A stretch of 64,000 bases of DNA from Methylovulum sp. (GTDB taxonomy: Bacteria > Pseudomonadota > Gammaproteobacteria > Methylococcales > Methylomonadaceae), in the NCBI RefSeq assembly GCF_028687615.1, contig NZ_JAQTZU010000014.1:1-64000 (forward strand). Reading direction: 5' to 3'. Position 1 is the stretch's first letter. The number at the start of each line of letters is the position of its first letter. Below the pieces are notes generated by a model. It saw only the letters and a list, made by a program, of their open reading frames with translations, had not been told where the DNA came from and searched no databases. Made by a program: the position numbers and the translations under genes. Of the stretch, positions 7,105 to 16,085 are shown piece by piece.

Positions 7105-10100
7105 ATGAATTTAACCGACATTTTTATCCGCCGCCCCGTTTTGGCTATGGTCATCAGCATCATGCTGCTGGTGCTAGGCTTGCGCTCGCTCACCAACTTG
7201 CCCGTGTTGCAATATCCACGCACAGAAAACGCCGTGGTCACGGTCATGACCGCTTATTACGGCGCCGACCCTGACATTATCGCGGGCTTTATCACCACGC
7301 CCTTGGAAACGGTGATTGCCGAGGCCAATGGCATAGATTACATCACGTCGATCAGCCAAAACGGGGTCAGCACCATCACCGCCAATTTGCGCCTGAATTT
7401 TGATCCGAACAAAGCCTTGACGGAAATCAATGCCAAGGTCAATTCAATCCTCAACCAATTGCCGCCGGAATCGCAACGTCCGGTGATGAACGTCAAAATC
7501 GGCGAAACCATTGATGCGATGTACATCGGTTTTTCCAGCGACAGCTTGCCGGCGAACAATATCACCGATTATCTGGTGCGCACCGTGCAACCCCGTTTGC
7601 AATCGGTGGAAGGCATCCAGTTGGCTGAATTATTGGGCAGCAAGAACTTTTCCCTACGCGCTTGGTTGGACCCCGACAAACTCATGGCCTACTCGCTGAC
7701 CGCCACCGATGTCAGTAACGCGCTAAGACAAAATGACTTTATCGCAGGACTTGGAACGACCAAAGGGCAAATGGTGCAAGTCAACTTGACTGCCTCGACT
7801 GGCTTGCATTCAGTCGCCGAGTTTGAAGATTTAATTATAAAACAGCAAGATGGCGCAATTATCCGGCTGAAAGATGTCGCCAATGTCACTTTAGGTGCGG
7901 ATGATTACGAATCCAGCGTGGCTTTCGATGGCGATAAAGCCGTTTATATCGGTTTGCAAATCGCCCCCAGCGCGAATTTGCTGGAAGTCATAGGCCGTGT
8001 GCGCGACGTGTTTCCTGGCATCCAGGCGCAATTGCCGGAAGGCATGAGCGGTAAAATCGTTTATGACTCGACCAAGTTTGTCGATAGCTCCATCCATGAA
8101 GTTATCCACACCTTGGTTGAAGCTCTGATTATCGTCACCTTGGTGGTGTTTGCGTTCTTAGGTTCGCCGCGCTCGGTGCTGATTCCGGTGATAGCGATTC
8201 CCTTGTCGCTGATAGGCACGTTCACGATGATGCTGATGTTCGGCTTTTCCATCAACTTGCTGACTTTGCTGGCTTTGGTTTTGGCGATTGGTCTGGTGGT
8301 CGATGACGCGATCATCGTGGTCGAAAACGTCAACCGCCATCTCGAAGACGGCATGGAACCCATTCCCGCCGCATTATTGGCGGCGAAGGAGTTGACCGGA
8401 CCCATCATCGCGATGACCATCGTCTTGATTGCCGTGTATGTGCCCGTGGGTTTCCAAAGCGGTTTGACGGGGGCATTGTTCTCGGAATTCGCGTTTACCG
8501 TGGTCGGGGCCGTCACCGTGTCGGCCATCGTCGCGCTGACCCTCTCGCCGATGATGAGTTCACGTTTGCTAAAAGCCCACAAACATGACCGTAGTGGCTG
8601 GGAAGAACGTCTGGTCGATTGGATAGACCGCAATTTCAACCGCCTGAGCAAAATGTACGGGCGTTTGTTGCATGGTTCTTTGAATTTCCTCCCCGTGACG
8701 GCGGTGTTTGCGGTGATTATCCTGGGCAGCATTTATTTTCTGTACACCCATGCCAATAGCGAACTTGCCCCGCAGGAAGACCAAGGCGTCATTATCAGCA
8801 TCGCCAACACCGCGCCGGATGCCACTTTGCAACAGAAACTGCTGTACAGCCGCCAGATTTTTGAAACTTTCCATAAATATGCCGAAACCGACCATGTTTT
8901 CCAACTGGAAACGCCAGGGCAATCCATTTCGGGATTGGTGCTGAAACCTTGGGATGAACGCCTGCAAACCGCCACGCAAATGTTGCCGCAAATACAAAAT
9001 AATTTGGACAAAATCGCCGGCATCAAGGCCGCCGCATTCCAGCCACCGCCCTTGCCCGGCAGCAGCGGTATGCCTGTGCAATTTGTCATCGGCACCAACG
9101 AATCGTTTGAGCAGTTGAACACGGTTCATCAGCAATTCATGACGGAAGCGCGTAAAAGCGGGCGGTTTATTTTTGTTGACAGCGATTTGCGCTACGACCA
9201 GCCGCAAACACGGCTAAACATAGACCGCGACAAAGCGGCTTTGCTGGGCTTGACCATGCAGGATGTCGGCTCGTCGTTAGCGTCCATGCTCGGCGGTGGT
9301 TATGTCAATTATTTCAGCCTCGATGCGCGGTCTTACAAAGTCATTCCGCAAATACAGCAAAAATTCCGCCTCAATCCTGAGCAATTGCTGGATTATCCCA
9401 TCCGAACCGCCGATGGTGGTAGTGTGCCTTTATCGACGATAGCCAGCCTCAGCACCGAAACGGTGCCACGCTTGCTAAACCATTTCCAGCGCATCAATGA
9501 TGTGATGGTGACGGGAGTACCGTTCCCTGGCGTGACTTTAAGTGATGCCCTGGCAACCTTGCAAGACATTGCCAAACGGGTGTTGCCACCGACTTACAGC
9601 ATCGACTATGCCGGACAATCGCGGCAATTGATCAAGGAATCCAGCGGTTTTTTGTTTACCTTCCTGTTCGCGCTGATCATTATTTTCCTGGCCTTGGCGG
9701 CGCAATTTGAAAGCTTCCGCGATCCCTTGATCATTTTGGTGTCCGTGCCAATGTCGATTGCTGGCGCGTTAATTTTTATTGCGCTTGGCATCGGGAATGC
9801 CACGCTGAACATTTACACCGAAGTAGGTTTGGTGACGCTAATGGGCTTGATTAGCAAACATGGAATTTTGATTGTCGAATTTGCCAACAACCGGCAAAAA
9901 CAAGGCATGAGCAAGCGGGAAGCGGTAGAATCTGCCGCCAGCATCCGCTTACGCCCGATTTTGATGACCACGGCGGCAATGGTGCTGGGCGTGTTGCCCT
10001 TGATTATGGCAACGGGTGCGGGGGCGGTGTCACGCTTTAGCATGGGTCTGGTGATTGCCACAGGCATTGCGATTGGCACCTTGTTTACCATGTTTGTCGT

Positions 10101-10161
10101 GCCGGCGGTGTATTTGATGTTGGGCGAAGACCATCATAAAACTGAGGCGAAAACGCTTTAA
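7105..10161 (+). CDS. RND (HAE1) efflux pump, inner membrane transporter
   Basis: A 1018-residue proton-driven multidrug transporter. It starts NLTDIFIRRPVLAMVISIML and has two halves of one plus five membrane segments, each followed by a large periplasmic loop. The proton-relay aspartates lie in TM4 in IGLVVDDAIIVVENV, and a second conserved region is LISKHGILIVEFANN. Overall style is closer to the MdtB/MuxB/MexK branch than to AcrB. Length is normal. It completes the TetR-OMF-MFP-RND set; substrates are unknown. Confidence 0.94.
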   Translation: MNLTDIFIRRPVLAMVISIMLLVLGLRSLTNLPVLQYPRTENAVVTVMTAYYGADPDIIAGFITTPLETVIAEANGIDYITSISQNGVSTITANLRLNFDPNKALTEINAKVNSILNQLPPESQRPVMNVKIGETIDAMYIGFSSDSLPANNITDYLVRTVQPRLQSVEGIQLAELLGSKNFSLRAWLDPDKLMAYSLTATDVSNALRQNDFIAGLGTTKGQMVQVNLTASTGLHSVAEFEDLIIKQQDGAIIRLKDVANVTLGADDYESSVAFDGDKAVYIGLQIAPSANLLEVIGRVRDVFPGIQAQLPEGMSGKIVYDSTKFVDSSIHEVIHTLVEALIIVTLVVFAFLGSPRSVLIPVIAIPLSLIGTFTMMLMFGFSINLLTLLALVLAIGLVVDDAIIVVENVNRHLEDGMEPIPAALLAAKELTGPIIAMTIVLIAVYVPVGFQSGLTGALFSEFAFTVVGAVTVSAIVALTLSPMMSSRLLKAHKHDRSGWEERLVDWIDRNFNRLSKMYGRLLHGSLNFLPVTAVFAVIILGSIYFLYTHANSELAPQEDQGVIISIANTAPDATLQQKLLYSRQIFETFHKYAETDHVFQLETPGQSISGLVLKPWDERLQTATQMLPQIQNNLDKIAGIKAAAFQPPPLPGSSGMPVQFVIGTNESFEQLNTVHQQFMTEARKSGRFIFVDSDLRYDQPQTRLNIDRDKAALLGLTMQDVGSSLASMLGGGYVNYFSLDARSYKVIPQIQQKFRLNPEQLLDYPIRTADGGSVPLSTIASLSTETVPRLLNHFQRINDVMVTGVPFPGVTLSDALATLQDIAKRVLPPTYSIDYAGQSRQLIKESSGFLFTFLFALIIIFLALAAQFESFRDPLIILVSVPMSIAGALIFIALGIGNATLNIYTEVGLVTLMGLISKHGILIVEFANNRQKQGMSKREAVESAASIRLRPILMTTAAMVLGVLPLIMATGAGAVSRFSMGLVIATGIAIGTLFTMFVVPAVYLMLGEDHHKTEAKTL

Positions 10162-10197
10162 TCGGTTATAGTCCGCAATTTAAAGCATAAATCCTCA

Positions 10198-10243
10198 ACC
10201 ACGAAGGGTACGAAGGTTGTTGTTTCGTCGTACCCTTCGTGGT
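10198..10243. repeat. Inverted repeat between RND pump and ispDF
   Basis: A perfect 16-bp stem (10198-10213, ACCACGAAGGGTACGA; complement 10228-10243) with a 14-nt loop. Sequence style is related to the CACGAAA repeats at 3.1 and 5.7 kb. It has no T run, so it is better called a dispersed palindrome than a factor-independent terminator, although it could limit read-through into ispDF. Confidence 0.7.
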
Positions 10244-10268
10244 GTAAACCGTTTACTAGAAAAGCCCC

Positions 10269-11453
10269 ATGACCCATCCACAAAAATTCTGGGCCGTCGT
10301 CCCGGCCGCTGGTGTCGGCAAGCGTATGAACGCGGGCCGCCCTAAGCAATATCTTGAACTCGGCGACAAAACCGTCCTTGAACACACGCTGGCCCGCTTG
10401 CTGGAAGCCGGAGTTTTTACTGGCATCGTCGTCGCGGTTTCCGAAGAAGATGGCTACTGGCCTGATTTGCCCATCGCCAGCCATCCGCACATCATCCGCG
10501 CCAAAGGCGGCATCGAGCGCGCCGATTCCGTGCTGTCCGCCCTCACCGCTTTGCAAAATACCGCCGCCGATGAGGATTGGGTGCTGGTGCATGATGCGGC
10601 AAGGCCGTGCATCACCGCCAGCGACATCCACTTGCTTATCGACACTTTACGCGATGACGCTGTTGGTGGCATTTTAGCGTTGGCCTCGCACGACACTTTA
10701 AAGGATGTCGATAAGGTCAATATTTTCGGCACTTTGGACAGAAGCCATATCTGGCGGGCATTAACCCCGCAAATGTTCCGCTACCAAGCCCTCAAGACCG
10801 CCTTGGAAACCCACCAAGGCAACCCGGCGATCACCGACGAGGCCAGCGCCCTGGAACTGCAAGGCCAGCAACCGAAAATCGTCGAAGGCCGCCCCGACAA
10901 CATCAAAATCACCCGTCCCGAAGATCTGGCGCTCGCCCACTTTTATATGGAGCAGTTAGTTATGAGTAAAAAAAGCATGATACGCATAGGCCAAGGCTAC
11001 GATGTCCACCGTTTTAACGAGGGCGGGCACATTATTTTAGGTGGCGTGAGCATCCCTTACGAACAAGGCCTGGAAGCGCATTCCGATGGCGATGTCGTGC
11101 TACACGCCTTGTGCGACGCATTGCTGGGCGCGGTGGCTTTAGGCGACATCGGCAAACATTTCCCCGACACTGACCCCGAATTTAAAGGCGCGGATAGCCG
11201 TGTGCTATTACGCCATGTCTACCATATCGTGCAGGAAAAGGGCTACCAATTAGTCAACGCCGATATGACCATCATCGCCCAAGCCCCCAAAATGGCCCCG
11301 CACATCGCCGCCATGTGCCAAAATATCGCCGAAGATTTGCAAGTCGCGGTCGATTGCATCAATGTCAAAGCCACCACGACAGAAAAGCTGGGGTTTGAAG
11401 GGCGTAAGGAAGGGATTGCCGTGCAGGCGGTTGTGTTGGTGGCTTCGGTTTGA
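10269..11453 (+). CDS. ispDF: IspD-IspF bifunctional fusion (MEP pathway)
   Basis: A 394-residue fusion of two isoprenoid (MEP pathway) enzymes. Residues 1-231 are IspD, 2-C-methyl-D-erythritol 4-phosphate cytidylyltransferase, with [20 protein letters not shown] and [10 protein letters not shown]. From residue 237 comes IspF, 2-C-methyl-D-erythritol 2,4-cyclodiphosphate synthase, with the metal-binding [41 protein letters not shown] and [16 protein letters not shown]. There is no stop between them; an internal ATG at 10962 or 10977 marks the old ispF start. The two enzymes are consecutive neighbours (IspE acts between them), and fusion is better known from alpha- and epsilonproteobacteria. 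Confidence 0.95.
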   Translation: MTHPQKFWAVVPAAGVGKRMNAGRPKQYLELGDKTVLEHTLARLLEAGVFTGIVVAVSEEDGYWPDLPIASHPHIIRAKGGIERADSVLSALTALQNTAADEDWVLVHDAARPCITASDIHLLIDTLRDDAVGGILALASHDTLKDVDKVNIFGTLDRSHIWRALTPQMFRYQALKTALETHQGNPAITDEASALELQGQQPKIVEGRPDNIKITRPEDLALAHFYMEQLVMSKKSMIRIGQGYDVHRFNEGGHIILGGVSIPYEQGLEAHSDGDVVLHALCDALLGAVALGDIGKHFPDTDPEFKGADSRVLLRHVYHIVQEKGYQLVNADMTIIAQAPKMAPHIAAMCQNIAEDLQVAVDCINVKATTTEKLGFEGRKEGIAVQAVVLVASV

Positions 11454-11547
11454 TGATAAAAGCACTGGTCATTAATAAACGGTTATTCCGTCACGGTCTC
11501 CAATTGTATTAAACTCTGGTTGCAAGAACTGTAGTTATCCACCTTAG

Positions 11548-11569
11548 CCCAAACAATCCGCTGTTTGGG
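11548..11569 (+). promoter_or_regulatory. Leader hairpin upstream of ureA
   Basis: CCCAAACA (11548-11555) and TGTTTGGG (11562-11569) form a perfect 8-bp stem with a 6-nt loop, ending 25 bases before the ureA start. No T run follows, so it is more likely an mRNA leader structure or protein site than a terminator. Function is unknown. Confidence 0.35.
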
Positions 11570-11594
11570 AACGGGATTAAAGAGGAAAATAACC

Positions 11595-11897
11595 ATGCAA
11601 TTAACCGCACACGAAAAAGACAAACTCCTAATTTTCACCGCCGCCTTGCTGGCAGAACGGCGCAAAGCGCGTGGCCTGAAACTGAATTACCCCGAAACCG
11701 TGGCCTATATTACCGCCGCTATCATGGAAGGCGCACGCGACGGGCGCACCGTTGCCGAGCTGATGGAATATGGGCGCACCTTGTTAAGCCGCGACGATGT
11801 CATGGACGGCATCAGCGACATGTTGCCGGATGTGCAGGTGGAAGCGACGTTTCCAGACGGCACGAAGTTGGTGACGGTGCATAATCCGATTGAATAA
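11595..11897 (+). CDS. ureA: Urease gamma subunit
   Basis: 100 residues from ATG 11595 (AGAGGAAAATAACC upstream; an ATG at 11565 would add 10 non-family residues). It begins [20 protein letters not shown] and carries [22 protein letters not shown] and the C-terminal TVHNPIE, all typical of UreA. UreA with UreB and UreC forms the nickel enzyme that hydrolyses urea to ammonia and carbamate. In this genome ureB does not follow directly: a toxin-antitoxin pair lies between them. Confidence 0.95.
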   Translation: MQLTAHEKDKLLIFTAALLAERRKARGLKLNYPETVAYITAAIMEGARDGRTVAELMEYGRTLLSRDDVMDGISDMLPDVQVEATFPDGTKLVTVHNPIE

Positions 11898-11922
11898 ATC
11901 GTTTTTTATCCGAGGCAAATCT

Positions 11923-12222
11923 ATGAAAACAGCACAAAGCAATGCCAGCATGACGGTGAATCTTGATGTTAGCGATAGCAATCGGCTTGCTAGACTGGCG
12001 GCATTAAAAAAACAAAGTCCACAAACTGTTTTAAATCAAGCGGTTCACGATTATTTATTACAGGAAGAAGCGCGCCAGGCGTTTATTAATGAAGCGAAAA
12101 CCTCGTGGGAAAATGTTGCCAAAACCGGACAGCATATTAGCTTGGAGGAATTTGCGGATTGGGTCGATACGGTGCAGAACCAGCCTGACGCGCCTATGCC
12201 GACATGTCACAAGTCATACTGA
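11923..12222 (+). CDS. Ribbon-helix-helix antitoxin (ParD/RelB-like)
   Basis: 99 residues from ATG 11923 (CGAGGC upstream). The start ASMTVNLDVSDSNRLARLAA is a ribbon-helix-helix strand and helix, followed by KQSPQTVLNQAVHDYLLQEE; the C-terminal part (SWENVAKTGQHISLEEFADW VDTV) is the usual toxin-wrapping tail. Its end overlaps the toxin start at 12204 by 19 bases, typical of a translationally coupled type II pair. It lies inside the urease operon, 25 bp after ureA. Confidence 0.85.
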   Translation: MKTAQSNASMTVNLDVSDSNRLARLAALKKQSPQTVLNQAVHDYLLQEEARQAFINEAKTSWENVAKTGQHISLEEFADWVDTVQNQPDAPMPTCHKSY

Positions 12223-12497
12223 CGGAAAAAGCCAGTAGTGATATTTTCAGGTTATACCTATTTTTGTTGGCGAAAAATGAGCCGTCAGCAAAACGGGCTG
12301 TGCAAACCATAAAATCGGCTTTCAACTTACTTGCCCAGCATCCAGAGTTAGGCCGTCCGGTTGAAAACGAGCCGGAACTCAAGGAATTATTGATAGATTT
12401 TGGCAACAGTGGTTACACGGCTTTGTACCATTTTGAGCAAAATACCGATCAAGTGATTATTCTGGCAATACGCCATCAACGCGAGGCGGGGTATTAA
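12204..12497 (+). CDS. ParE/RelE superfamily toxin
   Basis: 97 residues of the ParE/RelE fold: [20 protein letters not shown], a helical middle with [22 protein letters not shown], and the C-terminal strands [27 protein letters not shown]. The HPELGRP and IRHQREAGY motifs are typical of ParE-type toxins that act on gyrase, although RelE-like mRNA cleavage cannot be excluded by eye. It overlaps its antitoxin and is followed 31 bp later by ureB, so it splits the urease operon without breaking the direction of transcription. Confidence 0.85.
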   Translation: MSQVILTEKASSDIFRLYLFLLAKNEPSAKRAVQTIKSAFNLLAQHPELGRPVENEPELKELLIDFGNSGYTALYHFEQNTDQVIILAIRHQREAGY

Positions 12498-12528
12498 TAG
12501 CCATCCCCGTTTTATTAAGGAGTCCCCC

Positions 12529-12861
12529 ATGATCCCCGGAGAAATCATCCCCGCCACTGGCGAGATTGAACTGAACGCTGGTTGCGAAACCCTCACATTA
12601 ACCGTCGCCAACAGCGGCGACCGCCCTATTCAAGTCGGCTCGCATTATCATTTTTACGAATCCAATCCGGCTTTGCAATTTGACCGGGAAGCGGCGCGAG
12701 GCTACCGTTTGGACATTCCCGCAGGCACGGCGGTACGCTTTGAACCAGGCCAACAACGGCAAATCCAGCTTGTGCCGTTTGGCGGTTTGCGCCGTGTCTA
12801 TGGCTTCCGGCAAGCGGTGATGGGCTGCTTGGATTCAAAATCAGCGGAGGTTAAACCATGA
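12529..12861 (+). CDS. ureB: Urease beta subunit
   Basis: 110 residues, normal for a separate UreB. It starts [18 protein letters not shown] and includes [34 protein letters not shown] and [13 protein letters not shown], the core of the beta-subunit fold. A good AAGGAG sits 8-13 bases upstream. Its stop overlaps the ureC start (12858), so the two are translationally coupled. Confidence 0.95.
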   Translation: MIPGEIIPATGEIELNAGCETLTLTVANSGDRPIQVGSHYHFYESNPALQFDREAARGYRLDIPAGTAVRFEPGQQRQIQLVPFGGLRRVYGFRQAVMGCLDSKSAEVKP

Positions 12862-14609
12862 GCAAAATCACGAGACAAGCCTACGCCGATATGTTCGGCC
12901 CGACCACAGGCGATAAAGTCCGTTTGGGCGATAGCGAATTGTTTTTACAAGTCGAAGCCGACCGCACGATTTACGGCGAAGAAGTCAAGTTCGGCGGCGG
13001 CAAAGTTATCCGCGACGGCATGGGGCAAAGCCAAGTCGATTCCAGAACCGCGATGGACATGGTGATTACCAACGCCTTGATTATCGACTACTGGGGCATC
13101 ATCAAGGCCGATGTCGGCGTGAAAAACGGCCGTATCGCCGCGATAGGCAAGGCGGGCAACCCCGACATCCAGTCCGGCGTGGGTATGATTATCGGCCCCG
13201 GCACAGAAATCATCGCGGGCGAGGGCAATATCCTCACGGCGGGCGGCATCGACGCGCACATCCATTTCATCTGCCCGCAGCAAATCGAAGAGGCGTTAAA
13301 CTCCGGCGTAACGACGATGATCGGCGGCGGTACGGGGCCAGCGACAGGCACCAACGCCACCACCTGCACCCCCGGCCCTTGGCACACACAACAAATGTTG
13401 CTGGCTTTGGACGGCTTCCCGATGAATTTTGGTTTGCTCGGCAAAGGCAACGCCAGCTTGCCGGGTGGTTTGGAAGAGCAAATCCGCGCTGGCGCGATGG
13501 GCTTAAAATTACATGAAGACTGGGGTACAACGCCCGCCGCGATTGACTGCTGCCTAAGCGTTGCCGAAAACTACGACGTTCAAGTGGCGATCCACACCGA
13601 CACCCTTAACGAATCCGGTTTTGTCGAAGACACCATCGCCGCCTTCCAAGGCCGTACCATCCACACTTACCACACCGAAGGCGCGGGCGGCGGTCATGCG
13701 CCGGACATCATCAAAGCTTGCGGCTTGCCGAACGTGCTGCCGTCGTCCACCAACCCGACGCGGCCTTACACCGTCAACACCGTGGACGAACATCTGGACA
13801 TGCTGATGGTCTGCCACCACCTCGACCCCAGCATCCCCGAAGATGTCGCCTTCGCCGAATCACGCATCCGCCGCGAAACCATCGCCGCCGAAGACATCCT
13901 GCACGACCTGGGCGCGTTCTCGATGATCTCGTCCGATTCGCAAGCGATGGGCCGCGTCGGCGAAGTCATCCTCCGCACCTGGCAAACCGCGCATAAAATG
14001 AAAATCCAGCGCGGACATCTATCACCCTCCTTTTCTACAGACCTGGCAGGTTTCCAAAACCTGCCAGGTCTTGAGTCAACGGTAGACAACGACAACTTCC
14101 GCATCAAACGCTACATCGCCAAATACACGATTAATCCCGCGATCAGCCACGGCATCGCCCATGAAGTCGGCTCGATAGAAGTCGGCAAACTCGCCGATTT
14201 GGTGTTGTGGAATCCGGCGTTTTTCGGCGTGAAGCCGAGTTTAATCTTAAAAGGTGGACTCATCGCCGCCGCCGCGATGGGCGATCCCAACGCGTCGATA
14301 CCCACCCCGCAACCCGTGCATTACCGCCCCATGTTCGGCGCGTTCGGTGTGACCGCCGCCGCCACGTCGATGATCTTCCTGCCGCAAGCTGCGGTAGAAG
14401 GCGGCGTGCCTGCCAATTTGGGTTTGCGTAAACGCATCGGCATCGTCAAAAACACCCGTAACATCGGCAAGAAAGATTTAATCCATAACGCCTATCAACC
14501 CGTCATGGAAGTTGACCCGCAAACCTATGCGGTACGGGCGGATGGGCAGTTGTTGACGTGTGAGCCTGTGGCGGTGTTGCCGTTTGCTCAGCGGTATTTT
14601 TTGTTTTGA
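12858..14609 (+). CDS. ureC: Urease alpha (catalytic) subunit with in-frame palindrome insert
   Basis: 583 residues against the usual 567-570. Nickel and active-site parts are intact: the first nickel-binding box GGIDAHIHF, the carbamylated lysine K217 in [33 protein letters not shown], and the flap region MVCHHLD. The extra length lies between IQRG (ending at residue 386) and DNDNF (starting at 410): 23 residues where Klebsiella UreC has about 7. That insert contains a 33-bp perfect palindrome (14039-14071) read as [11 protein letters not shown]. The position is just past the catalytic flap, on a loop that tolerates change, so activity may remain. The reading frame and the C-terminus (PFAQRYFLF) are intact. 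Confidence 0.95.
   Translation: MSKITRQAYADMFGPTTGDKVRLGDSELFLQVEADRTIYGEEVKFGGGKVIRDGMGQSQVDSRTAMDMVITNALIIDYWGIIKADVGVKNGRIAAIGKAGNPDIQSGVGMIIGPGTEIIAGEGNILTAGGIDAHIHFICPQQIEEALNSGVTTMIGGGTGPATGTNATTCTPGPWHTQQMLLALDGFPMNFGLLGKGNASLPGGLEEQIRAGAMGLKLHEDWGTTPAAIDCCLSVAENYDVQVAIHTDTLNESGFVEDTIAAFQGRTIHTYHTEGAGGGHAPDIIKACGLPNVLPSSTNPTRPYTVNTVDEHLDMLMVCHHLDPSIPEDVAFAESRIRRETIAAEDILHDLGAFSMISSDSQAMGRVGEVILRTWQTAHKMKIQRGHLSPSFSTDLAGFQNLPGLESTVDNDNFRIKRYIAKYTINPAISHGIAHEVGSIEVGKLADLVLWNPAFFGVKPSLILKGGLIAAAAMGDPNASIPTPQPVHYRPMFGAFGVTAAATSMIFLPQAAVEGGVPANLGLRKRIGIVKNTRNIGKKDLIHNAYQPVMEVDPQTYAVRADGQLLTCEPVAVLPFAQRYFLF
14039..14071. repeat. 33-bp palindromic core inserted inside ureC
   Basis: AGACCTGGCAGGTTT (14039-14053), a CCA loop, then the exact reverse complement (14057-14071). 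The same 33-bp core recurs in intergenic DNA at 21496-21528, 49896-49928 and, with changes in the middle, 61701-61733; looser copies lie at 21659-21709 and around 46318-46332. Because 33 is divisible by three, the ureC frame is kept. The outer inverted repeats that surround the intergenic copies are absent here. Confidence 0.9.
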
Positions 14610-14649
14610 GTTGTTGGATGTAGGATGGGCACGACTTCCTCGCTATCCT

Positions 14650-14731
14650 CCCGATGATCAATCGGGGATTCTGAGCTTTTGATTGTTCAGAATCAAGACA
14701 TAAGGATGGGCTGACGTAAGGAAGCCCATCA
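14650..14731. repeat. Cluster of small palindromes after ureC
   Basis: The 198-bp gap after ureC holds CCCGAT/ATCGGG (14650-14655, 14661-14666), then GATTCTGA/TCAGAATC (14667-14674, 14687-14694), then GATGGGCT/AGCCCATC (14706-14731). They may form stacked hairpins at the end of the urease transcript, but no T run follows. The first two abut exactly. Confidence 0.55.
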
Positions 14732-14807
14732 AAACTATCAATAAATGATATGCTTAGTTTGACTATGTATCTCATTGCGTCAATGCGCTACTCAACTAAA
14801 GTCAACA

Positions 14808-15959
14808 ATGAATCGTACAAATTATTTCAATTTCATAAGTGAAAAGATTAACGCGTTTGCCAGACTTATAGAGTCACAAGGCAGCTTGAATCTTCTCGAT
14901 CATCATATTCATGCGGAAATATTTTTTCGGGACTTTCTGAACTTATTGTTTGGATGGAACTTGAAAAAAACAGAGCATAACAATGAATCAGGAATTGATT
15001 TGATTGATGAAAATAATCGAATTGTAGTTTCGGTATCTTCAACTGCAACTAAGCAAAAAATTGAAAGCTCTTTAGAAAACGTTGATTTACGCTTTTCCAA
15101 TTATGCTTTTAAATTCATGTCTATAGCTAAAGAAGCAAGCAAATTAAAAACTAAAACTTATTCAAATCCACATCAATTAATTTTTAATCCATCAGGTGAT
15201 ATTTATGATGTTAAAACACTGCTGGATTTTATTTCCAGAATGGAAATTAATCAGCTTTTCGATGTTTATAAGTTCATTAAAAAGGAACTTCATCATCATG
15301 AAACTTCCGCTGAAAACATAAATCCGATTGATCGTTTCAAAGACTATCTTGCGGATATTGAAAATTGGAAAGAAATCGAAACTGAAGAAGCGGTACCTGA
15401 AGAAATTGCTTACTACTACGAACCATATCCAGAATTCAGAGTTATAGAAAACAAAGAATTTCATGAAAAGTATGAAGAACCGTGGTGTTCTCAATTTCCC
15501 GATCCTAATTCACACCGATATGAGTATTTAGCTAAATACCACGACACTATTTTGTCTAAAGTTTATGTGGTTGTTTGTGATGGTAATAGATTTTTTACGG
15601 CTGAGCCTTCCATATGGCTTGGAGAATCAATAACCGATTGGTTTTATTCATACTATCTCATTGAGGATTCTATTGAATATTTAGTTGGTAAATTGATTCA
15701 AGAAAAAGGGGGGGCTGTAAATTTAAGGAATCCTCTAGTTTACGAAGATATTAAAATATTTGATTCAGAAGAACTTGCAAAGGAGTCAATTGATTACGAT
15801 TTTTCCAATAATTGGTACGAGTATATTTACTATAGCTTTGATAAGAAAACTCAAGTTTACTCTCGAATTGTGGAAGGCGAAAAGGTCGAACTACCATTGA
15901 GCTGGTTAAAATGGAGAGGAAATTTAGAGCAATTAAGATGGAAGCCAAATTTACGCTAA
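14808..15959 (+). CDS. SMEK-domain-like protein, possible REase fold
   Basis: About 383 residues from ATG 14808. The N-terminal 140 residues resemble the SMEK domain: FISEKINAFARLIES, GSLNLLDHHIHAEIFFRDFL, then GIDLIDENNRIVVSVSS followed by TATKQKIESSL. The D...(S)xxxTK arrangement has the look of a restriction-endonuclease-like core (Asp, then a strand, then Lys), but this is inference. The remaining 240 residues are acidic, Tyr-rich and unrecognised. Base composition is much more AT-rich than the neighbouring urease genes, so it was probably acquired. SMEK proteins are found in predicted conflict or defence loci; a role here is unproven. Confidence 0.55.
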   Translation: MNRTNYFNFISEKINAFARLIESQGSLNLLDHHIHAEIFFRDFLNLLFGWNLKKTEHNNESGIDLIDENNRIVVSVSSTATKQKIESSLENVDLRFSNYAFKFMSIAKEASKLKTKTYSNPHQLIFNPSGDIYDVKTLLDFISRMEINQLFDVYKFIKKELHHHETSAENINPIDRFKDYLADIENWKEIETEEAVPEEIAYYYEPYPEFRVIENKEFHEKYEEPWCSQFPDPNSHRYEYLAKYHDTILSKVYVVVCDGNRFFTAEPSIWLGESITDWFYSYYLIEDSIEYLVGKLIQEKGGAVNLRNPLVYEDIKIFDSEELAKESIDYDFSNNWYEYIYYSFDKKTQVYSRIVEGEKVELPLSWLKWRGNLEQLRWKPNLR

Positions 15960-16085
15960 CACTATAATAGAATAGGATGTGCCTCCTATTGTCGGCTACC
16001 CAAGCAGGAGCTTAGGAAGGTGATTTGGTTATCTTAAAAAATTTGCCTTATGTTCGGCATTGTTGAATTAACGAGAGGGTATGAG

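Noticed and set aside
8061-9207. Open frames of more than 200 codons antisense to the RND pump
   Set aside because: They mirror the conserved pump sequence and have no motifs or ribosome sites of their own.
14650-14731. Terminator after ureC
   Set aside because: The hairpins have no following T run and look like clustered dispersed palindromes, so I list them as repeats.
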